A DNA stretch of 64,000 bases from Heterohyrax brucei (lineage: Eukaryota; Chordata; Mammalia; Hyracoidea; Procaviidae), in the NCBI GenBank assembly GCA_028571685.1, contig CM053140.1:152133701-152197700 (forward strand), in the 5' to 3' direction. Numbering within the stretch: position 1 is the stretch's first letter; each line of letters opens with the position of its first letter. Under the pieces are notes generated by a model. The model was given only the letters and a program-made list of their open reading frames with translations, searched no databases and had not been told where the DNA came from. This document shows positions 56,942 to 64,000 of the stretch, piece by piece. Position numbers and translations under genes: made by a program.

Positions 56942-57871
56942 AGGATGTCCTATTTTTGACAGCACACAGCAGTGACATTTGTGAAGCTATAGCAGCCATT
57001 ATTTATTACTTTATTAGTCTTGAAAAGTCACACGATTTTTTAGCCATTTTTTATTAACCATGAAAAGTTACACGATTTCACAATGAATAGAAATTATTAA
57101 AGTTTATTATCAAAATGGATGTTCAGTTGGCCGTTTCATGAATTATGTGAAATTTATAAAGCACATAGTTATCCCACTGAGAGAATAATTTCCCTGACGT
57201 TTAATCAAAAAATTTGCAATAGCCAAGTAAGTTGCCAATCAGGCAATACTTGAACTTTAACAAACCATACGTCCTAATGAAAAAATTACAAGAATCCACC
57301 CAATCAATTTCTCCCTGAGTGCAAGAAATGGGCCTTTTGTTGACCACACTTTGGAAGATTTTGCATCTGGCCTTGAAACTTTACCCTTGCAAAATTGTTT
57401 TAACTCAAGAACTGAAGTGCAATGACCATAGATTGCACCCAACATTTGCTGACTGGGACCTGGAGCAACTGGAAGTTGACTGTGCTTTCAGATGAAAAAT
57501 CATCTTCAGCTAAGAGGCCCATTTTTGGATAAATGGTTTTGCTAACAAATGAAACTGTTACATTTGCAGTGATGAGAATCAAATGGAGATTCAAGAATGC
57601 CTACTTCATCTGAAAAAGTTGCCATTTGGTGTGAATTTTGGTTTAGCAGAATCATTGGCCTTTATTTTTCCAAGATGAATGAGACGAGACTATGATTGTC
57701 AATGGTGAAAGATATAGGGCCACCAAAACTGATTACTTTTTGCCCTGTTCGGAAGGTGCTGTGGTGGCCATCAACTACACAATGCCATCAAATGTATTTC
57801 AAAATAAGAAAACAATTAGAACTCTATTATTTACACAACATGTTTTATTCAGCTTCAATGACAGGACACTC
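56942..57871 (+). mobile_element. Tc1/mariner-superfamily DNA transposon, unusual family
   Basis: 930 bases flanked by TA (56940-56941 and 57872-57873). Imperfect inverted ends: 'gatgtcctatttttgac' on the left; the right end read inward is 'gagtgtcctgtcattga'. Inserted in the old L1: 'ggcaatatttatgtaaaagttcttcca' before, 'tcatgccttgataga' after. It encodes one decayed transposase. A subterminal direct repeat is at 57018-57080. Not the mariner family seen at 29613 and 43216. Confidence 0.7.
57240..57870 (+). pseudogene. Decayed Tc1/mariner-like transposase
   Basis: A cut-and-paste transposase of the DDE superfamily, recognisable across three frames. A helix-turn-helix end runs 'TTLWKILHLALKLYPCKI...ELKCNDH'. 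Then comes KIIFS*EAHF, where a stop (57511-57513) replaces the first catalytic aspartate of the usual SDEAHF. Next is INGFANK, SDENQMEIQE, then after a frameshift KVAIWCEFWFSRIIGLYFF, then after another MIVNGERYRATKTDYFLP. The WCGFW / NGERYR layout is that of transposases I know mainly from arthropod genomes. The D2/D3 end is poorly preserved. Confidence 0.7.
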
Positions 57872-58454
57872 TAATTGGAAGATCTGTTATTATCATGCCT
57901 TGATAGAATACTGCTTTTTTTTTTCTGAATAGTATCCCATTGTATGTATATCTCATAGTTGTATATATCCGTCATCTACTGAAGAATATCTCAGGGCTTT
58001 CAGTGTTGGCAATGATGGATAAAACTCCTATAAACTTTCACATGAAGACTTTTTTTTTCATTTCAAATCAGTTGCATGAATACCAATAGCACAACTGCTG
58101 GATCATCTGGTAAGGCAATGATCAGCTTGGTAAGATCCTGCTAAACTGTCTTCCAAAGAGGCTCTTCCAGTGTGCATTCCTACCAACAGTAAAGGAGTGT
58201 TCCTCTTCCACAAACTTATCAGCATTTGCTCTTGTCAATTTGGGGAATTTAGCCATTTTAATAGGTATATAATAATACATCAGAGTGTTCTTACATGTAT
58301 TTCCCTAATAACTTAGAAATAAAATCATACTCTAATCTTGACAGCAGTTATTGGGGGTGGGGTTCATAGGGTGTAATGCTGAGCATCTTTCCATGTGTTT
58401 ATACACCACCCGTGTATCTTCCTTGGCAAGATGTATATCAGATTTTATCCCATT

Positions 58455-58622
58455 ATTCAATAGGGTTGTTCTACGGAGTAAAACTTTCACATAGAGATTC
58501 CACACCATAAATCTTCACAGAAGCAGACTGATAGGGCTTTCTCCAGCACATGCTGCTGGAGTAAAACCACCAGCTTTTCCTTCAGCAGCTGAGAGCTCTA
58601 ACCACAGAACCACCAGTGCTTC
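58455..58622 (-). mobile_element. AfroSINE (long form) in old L1
   Basis: 'taaatcttcacagaagcagactgatagggctttctcc' (long-form insert), 'gtaaaaccaccagc' (B-box region), 'gagctctaaccacagaaccaccagtgcttc' (head). The tail end is truncated near 58455. Confidence 0.85.
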
Positions 58623-59640
58623 TATCATTTGCCTTTAAGCAGGTGGTTATTTTGCAAATATTTGATTTTAATCTGTGATTTGACTGTATTCTCTTAGTGA
58701 TACATTTTGCAGAGAGAGAGTTTTTTTTTTATTTTTATTTAACATAACTGAGTGAAAATGTACATTCACATGTAAATTTACATGCCCCCCTATATGCATC
58801 TTCCACTGCTCTCCCTGTCCGGTGACTGCACACTATTCCTCTCTGCTCCATACGTGTCTCATTCTCCCAACAGTCTCCTTTCCCCTCCTCTCCGTCCACT
58901 CCCCTTCCTCCAGGCAGAGGTCAGCAAGATGATATCCTGTAGATGTATAGAACCAAAAAGTGCTTCCAATATATGGTTACTCTGCATTGCCAAGTCCATT
59001 CCATTCCTGTCCAAAGAGTGGACCTTTGTTATAATTTATGGGAAAGGGCAGCATTAGGGCCGGGGGCCATGCTCTCAGAGGAACCCCAAAACCGCTGGAC
59101 CATCAGCTGAGGTCTTTTAGTGGAGATCTCATGATGCACCTCTTTTTATTCTTGTGTTGCCAGTGAGGCTCCTCTCTGTGAGCTCCGTCATGGCTATCAC
59201 TGGTGGTGGCCGGGCACCATCCGGTTCTTCCGGTCCCAGGTCAATGTAGGCACCCACTCTTGTGGGTCTCTCTGTCTTCTCGGTTGTCTTTACCTCATGC
59301 CATTTTGGCCCTCGGTGAGCATCCGTTCCTGCTGAGTTGGGACCATTTGCTGTGTCCTCGGATGGCAGCTTGGCAGCTTTTAAGACCCCAGACGCCACTC
59401 ACCAATGTGGGGTGCAGAGAGCTCTCTTAGCAAAATGCTAGTTGTGCCAATTGGCCTGGAATTCGCCTAAGAGCATGGTCCCCCGTCCCCTGCCCCAGCT
59501 ACTCTATCCTTGCAGTATTGAGTTAAGATGGAAGGAGTACTCAAGTTATGCTGAAGTCCACTTAACGTTGTTCTTGTTCCTAATGTGTGCTGTCACCGCT
59601 TTCTCCCAACTAGATTTCTAGTAACTACCTAAATTAAACC

Positions 59641-59690
59641 CTCCCCCCCCGCCCTTCCTCCGTCCCTCCCTCCCCTCCCTTGCAGCTGTC
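59641..59690 (-). other. G-rich tract of L1 3'UTR, potential G-quadruplex
   Basis: The sense (minus) strand has 'gggaggggagggaggg' preceded and followed by further G-runs, fitting four or more runs of three G with 1-base loops. Degraded versions occur in the other copies of this 3'UTR (928-950 sense; 55970-56010 antisense). Confidence 0.75.
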
Positions 59691-59767
59691 AAAGAGTCTT
59701 TTCTTCTATACACAAGTCTGTTTTTGAGATCTTATCGTAGAGGTCTCATACAGTATTTGTCCTTTTG

Positions 59768-60328
59768 TCACTGACTACTCTCACTCAACATAATGTCTTC
59801 CAGTTGAAACCAGGTTAGGAGATGTTTCCTGGAATCATCGTTATTCTTTATCATTGCATAGTGCTCCATCGAGTATATGTACCACAGTTTACCTATCCAT
59901 TCTTCTATTGTTGGGCATCTGGATTGATTCCACCTTTTTGCTATTGTGGACTGTGCCGCGATAAACATTCTGGTGCATGTGTCCATTGGTGTGAAAGGCC
60001 TTGAATCTGTAGGATATATTCCAAGTAGTGGAATTACTGGGTCAAATGGTATATCAATATCCATTCTTTTAAGGAAGCGCCAGATTGCCTTCCAAAGAGG
60101 CTGGACCATTTTGCAACGCCACCAACAGTGTAGGAGGGTTCCACTTTCTCCACAGCCTCTCCAGCATTTGTTGTTTTGTGTTTTCTGGATCATGGCCCAT
60201 CTTGTTGGGGTGAGATGGTATCTCATTGTTGTCTTGATTTGAATTTCTTTAATAACTAAAGATCGTGAACATTTCCGCATGTGTTTTATGGCTGCCTGGA
60301 TCTCCTCTTTAGTGAAATATCTGTCCAT
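59768..60328 (-). pseudogene. L1 ORF2 C-terminal domain remnant
   Basis: 186 codons. Contains CWRGCGESGTLLHCWWRC, the conserved cysteine/histidine region (C-x3-C-x7-HC-x4-C) of the L1 ORF2p C-terminus, then WRFLKRMDIDIPFDPVIPLL. It ends in SESSQ near the normal ORF2 stop. It is separated from the RT frame by stops and a frameshift between 60328 and 60751; 60380-60604 is the linker. Confidence 0.9.
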
Positions 60329-60750
60329 CTCCTTTGCCCATCGCTTAATTGGATGGTTTATCTTCTTCTTATTGATATTTTATAGTATCTTATAGATTAT
60401 GGAGATCAGGTGTCGATCTGACATAGAGTTACCAAATATTTTTTCCCACTCTGTGGGTGTTCTTTTAATTCTATTAATAAAGTCTTTGGATGAGCAAAAG
60501 TGTTTGATTCTTAATAGTTCCCATTTATCTACCTTCTCTTCTGTTGATTGAGGTTTCTTTGACAGATTTTGGAGTCTGTCCTCATTGTGTATTAAAACTT
60601 CCATTGTTGTTCCTACCTTTTCTTGGATGAGCTTTATCGTTTTAGGTTTGATATTTAGTCTTTTATCCAGTTGGAGTTGGTTTTTGTATAAGGTGTAAGA
60701 TATGGATCTTGATTCAGTTTATCGCAGATGGATAATCAATTCTGCCAGCA

Positions 60751-61812
60751 TCATTTGTTGAAGATACTGTTTTTACCCCAGTTTAATGTCTTAGGGCCTT
60801 TGTCAAATATCAACTGTTCGTAGGCAGATGGTGTCATCTCTGGGGTCTCAATTCTGTTCCATTGATCCATCTGTCTGTTCTTGTACCAGTACCAGGCTGT
60901 TTTGACCACTGTGGCAGTGTAGTATGTTCTAAGGTCGGGTAATGAAAGGCCTCCCAGTGTGTTCTTCTTCTTTAGTAGTACCTTACTTATCCGGGGCTTC
61001 TTCCCTTTCCAAACAAAATTGGTGATTTGTTTCTCCATCTCATTAAAAAATGATGCTGGAACTTGTATTGGGATTGCATTATATAAATAAATTGCTTTGG
61101 GCAAAATAGACATTTTCACAATGTTAAGTCTTCCTATCCATGAGCAGGGTAGGTTTTTCCATTTCTCTAAGTCTCTCTTAGTTTCTTGTAGCAAGGGCTT
61201 GTGGTTCTCTTTGTAAAGGTCTGTTGTTTCTCTGGTTAGATTAATTCCTAGGTACTTTATCTTCTTAGAGGCTATCACAAATGGTATAGATTTGATAATT
61301 TCCTCCTTAACAGTCTCGTTGTTGGTATAAAGGAATCCTACTGATTTACTTATTTTCATCTTGTATCCTGAGACTTTGCTGAACTCTTCTATCAGTTTGA
61401 GTAGCTTACTTATAGATTCCTTGGGGTTCTCTGCATATACAATCATATCATCTGCAAACAGGGAGATTTTAACTTCCTCTTTGCCGATGCAGATGCCCTT
61501 TATTTCTTCGTCTTGTCTAATTGCTCTGGCTAGAACTTCTAGCACAATGTTGAATAGGAGAGGTGAGAGTGGGCATCCTTGTCTAGTTCCTGATCTCAGG
61601 GGAAAGTCTTTCAGTCTCTCTCCATTCAGGATGATGTGGGCAATTGGCTTTGCATAAATGGCCCTTATTGTGTTGAGGAATTGGCCGTCTATGCCCATTT
61701 TGCTAAGAGTTTTTAGCATGAATGGGTGTTGGACTTTATCAAATGCCTTTTTGGCATCAATGGACAAAATCAGGTGATCTTTGTCTTTTGTGTTATTTAT
61801 GTGGTTAATCAC
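60751..61812 (-). pseudogene. L1 ORF2 reverse-transcriptase domain, largely open
   Basis: The longest frame in the window (353 codons). RT motifs in order: [36 protein letters not shown], then [13 protein letters not shown] with the catalytic FADD intact, then [15 protein letters not shown], then thumb/connection [20 protein letters not shown]. It stops at SIFNK, where a TGA stands for the tryptophan codon TGG usual there. The N-terminal endonuclease is absent because the element is 5'-truncated, so no complete ORF2p can be made. Confidence 0.93.
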
Positions 61813-62688
61813 ATTAATTGTTTTCCTGATGTTGAACCAGCTTGCATCCCTGGTATGAATCCCACTTGGTCATGATGGATTATTTTCTTGATATGTTGTT
61901 GTATTCTGTTGGCAAGAATTTTGTTGAAGATTTTTGCATCTAAGTTGAGAGTTTTGAATTTTAGTAATTATCAACTGTACGGCTTTCATGGATCATGCTT
62001 TCAGTAGTATATCTCCACCTATTTCTTCTTCTGTAAGTTTTTTATACTTTTGTGTTTTACATTAAAGTTTATGACCATTTCTAGGTTAATTATTATGACA
62101 GTTGTAATATCTGTTTTAGGTTCATTTTTTATTTTTAAAATATAGCTATTCAGTTGTTCCAGCACAACGTGCTGAAAAGACTTTCTTTTCTACACTGATT
62201 TTCTTTGTTCCATTATCAAAGAACAGTTTACTATATTTGTATGTGTCTATTTCTTGACTTTTTGTTCCGTGTCAATGATATTACTGATATCACTCTGTTT
62301 TAATTCCTGTAGATTTATAATAAGTCTTAAGTTCAGCTACTATTAGCCCTTCTTTAGAATTTTGCTGTCTATTTTAATTATTTTGTTTTTCCAAATAAAT
62401 TTTAAAATACCTTTGTCAATATCTAAAATTAGTTTAATAGTGTTTTAATTGGTAATGTGTTGAGTCAATAAATCTAGTGGGGAAAATTAATATCCTAAAA
62501 ATACAGTGATGTCCAATTCATTAACAAAGAATTTTCTACATTAATTTATTTCATCTTTTTTCTGTGTTTTATTTTTTCTTCATACAAATAAAACAATTTT
62601 ATTAGGTAGATACCCATGAATTTCATCCTTTCAGTGCTACTGTTAATGACATTTTCCCCAAATCTCAAGAATTAATTGCTGGTCTGTA

Positions 62689-62857
62689 CTAAAGAAAAGT
62701 GAACAGACTCACTGTCATCCAGTTAGTTCTGACTCATAGTGATCCTAGAGGTCAGAGCAGAGCTGCCCCATACAATTTCAAAGGAGGGCCTGGCAGATTT
62801 GAACTGCCAACCCTTTGGTTAGCAGATGTAGCACTTAATCCACTACATTAGCAGGGC
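62689..62857 (-). mobile_element. AfroSINE (short form) with clear target duplication
   Basis: 'cactgtcatccagttagttctgactcatagtgatcc' (tail), 'agatttgaactgccaacc' (B-box), 'gcacttaatccactacattagcaggg' (head). Flanked by ttgctggtctgta (62676-62688) and ttgctggtctata (62858-62870), 12 of 13 identical. Confidence 0.95.
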
Positions 62858-63420
62858 TTGCTGGTCTATAAAAAATAATTTTTGTGTAGATCCTGTTACT
62901 TGAGCTCTTGTTATCACTGCTTTTAGATCTAGCTTTTTTTTTTTGAACTCTGAGATTTTCTACAAGACCATTATTCTATCTGCAAGTAAAGGCAAATTTA
63001 TCACTTCCTTTGCTGTATATATATTTTATTTCTTTATTTGTACACTTTGAAATATCTAGGAATTAGGAGATGTTGAACAGTAGACATGAGTGAAAAAGGA
63101 TCACTTTGTTAGGGGGCAAGTGTGCAGTCTTTCCCCATTAAGCCTCATGATAGCTGTGAGCTTTGGATAGATTTTCTTATTTATTTTTTGACCCAGATGC
63201 GGAGGTTTTAATTTGCTAGCAGTTTTATTGCAAACAGGCGTTAAGATTTTGCCAAATGCTTTCTAAGCTCACACTGACAGGATCCTATGATTTTTTTTTT
63301 AGTTTATTTTTCTTCTTTATCCTGTTGCTATCTTAATTTTCAAATATCTAGTGAGTCTTGCATGTCTGTAATAAATAGCATAGGTTTTAGTACTTGATGT
63401 TATTTTTACATGATAAATAA

Positions 63421-64000
63421 AAATCATACATTCAACAAAATGCAGGTGACTGTAAAATCTATTGTAATTTTTTTAAGTTATGAGTTCATGAGTTTATTAC
63501 ATTGTATTTAATCTCCCTTAGATACTTCATTTAATTTATAGATGCTGTAAATCAAGGGGAAGTTATGACTCATATAATTTGTTACTGTAATTAATTTTAT
63601 CAGGGCCACTTAAAAATAAATAACCTTGTGGTACCTGCATGCACATACACATAACCTGTGCTGGAAAGATCAGAAGGGAAGAATCGTAAAAGCACTTACA
63701 TTCCATATACTTTTATTCAACTCTAAAAACCTAACTCCTGCTAGGTTTCTTCCTTTAAAAGAGAATTACTTTAATTTTTTTTCTTCTCCTTTTCTCCTCT
63801 TTTCTTCTGGAGTAAAACATAACGGAAGACCACATAGATCATCCATTTTCTTTGATGTGCTAATACTTATAAGATTTTTTTTCCTTTGTTTGTTGAGAAA
63901 TATGCAATTTCCTATAGTTAGAACCATCCAATCTAACAGTAGGAATTCTCCATGTTGGTGAAGCTAATTGATCACACAAACATTAAAATTATATCTCTGG
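63421..64000. other. Unique AT-rich sequence to window end
   Basis: Pyrimidine-rich tract at 63775-63810. No repeat or gene recognised; the frame 63626-63961 shows no domain. Confidence 0.4.

Larger units (their letters stand above)
58721..61946 (-). mobile_element. Youngest L1 in the window, 5'-truncated
   Basis: On the plus strand: T-rich tail from 58721, 3'UTR to about 59760, then ORF2 to 61946, where it stops within RT. It is only lightly mutated: one frame of 353 codons survives. The 3'UTR is of the same type as at 1-1867 and 56053-56863. Flanking 'gagag' on both sides may be a short target duplication; the old L1 resumes with 'ttttgaatttt'. Confidence 0.92.
54290..63420 (-). mobile_element. 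Very old L1 spread over 9 kb by nested insertions
   Basis: On the plus strand, old L1 3'UTR blocks appear in order: 54290-54664 ('gtttctcagactttcctttttt.tagatgaccttgg'), 54880-55285, 55447-55887 and about 56880-56940. ORF2 blocks follow at 57890-58454 ('tagtatcccattgtatgta', 'ctgtcttccaaagaggctc'), 58623-58720, 61947-62675 ('ctttcatggatcatgctttcagtagtatatct') and 62871-63420. Each insert interrupts a collinear sequence. Divergence is high, as expected of L1M-type elements shared across placental mammals. Confidence 0.75.

Noticed and set aside
60751..61812. 353-codon open frame as a host gene
   Set aside because: It is the reverse-transcriptase part of L1 ORF2 ([14 protein letters not shown]), 5'-truncated and ended by a nonsense codon.

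Overview
This is mammalian nuclear DNA, almost certainly from an afrotherian and most like an elephant. The evidence is about twenty-two copies of a tRNA-headed SINE of the AfroSINE type, together with an RTE-clade LINE whose 3' end matches the SINE tail, plus several L1 lineages. Manatee, hyrax or another afrotherian cannot be excluded from the sequence alone. The window is AT-rich and gene-poor. I see no complete host protein-coding gene, no functional rRNA or tRNA gene, and nothing prokaryotic (no operon, no CRISPR). Almost every long reading frame is a decayed piece of a retrotransposon or DNA transposon. Family assignments rest on remembered consensus sequences, not on a database search.

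Layout. 1-1867: 3' half of an L1. 2-14 kb: mostly unique sequence with AfroSINEs, two copies of a ~520 bp LTR, RTE 3' ends, an old L1 and old MaLR-like LTRs. A possible 3'-terminal coding exon lies on the minus strand at 5346-5456. 14.4-26.7 kb: one degraded L1 (+) split by an AfroSINE, an LTR, another L1 3' end, a SINE/L1 chimera, a nested L1 with target-site duplication, and another AfroSINE. 26.7-36.6 kb: RTE territory. It holds a 3' end, a composite RTE (+) carrying a precisely inserted mariner derivative and an inverted RTE fragment, and a nearly full-span RTE (-). 36.6-46.5 kb: mostly unique sequence with SINEs, an ERV-type LTR, a second mariner derivative, a tRNA-Gly-headed SINE with an RTE-like body, and a weak exon-like segment at 45466-45590. 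46.5-51.4 kb: L1 (-) with a 5' end but no 3' end. 54.3-63.4 kb: a very old L1 (-) that received an unusual Tc1/mariner-superfamily element, a twin-primed L1 and a younger 5'-truncated L1, as well as SINEs.

How the parts relate. The region records successive waves. Old L1 and MaLR-like LTRs came first, then mariner and Tc1-like DNA transposons and RTE, then AfroSINEs that share the RTE 3' end (consistent with RTE supplying their machinery), and last the L1s near 56 and 60 kb. No new multi-gene system is present. The items most worth following up are the Tc1-like transposase remnant at 56942-57871, the tRNA-Gly/RTE chimeric SINE at 43900-44305, the T-tailed inverted RTE fragment at 30389-31352, the SINE-L1 chimera at 19919-20167 and the candidate exon at 5346-5456.
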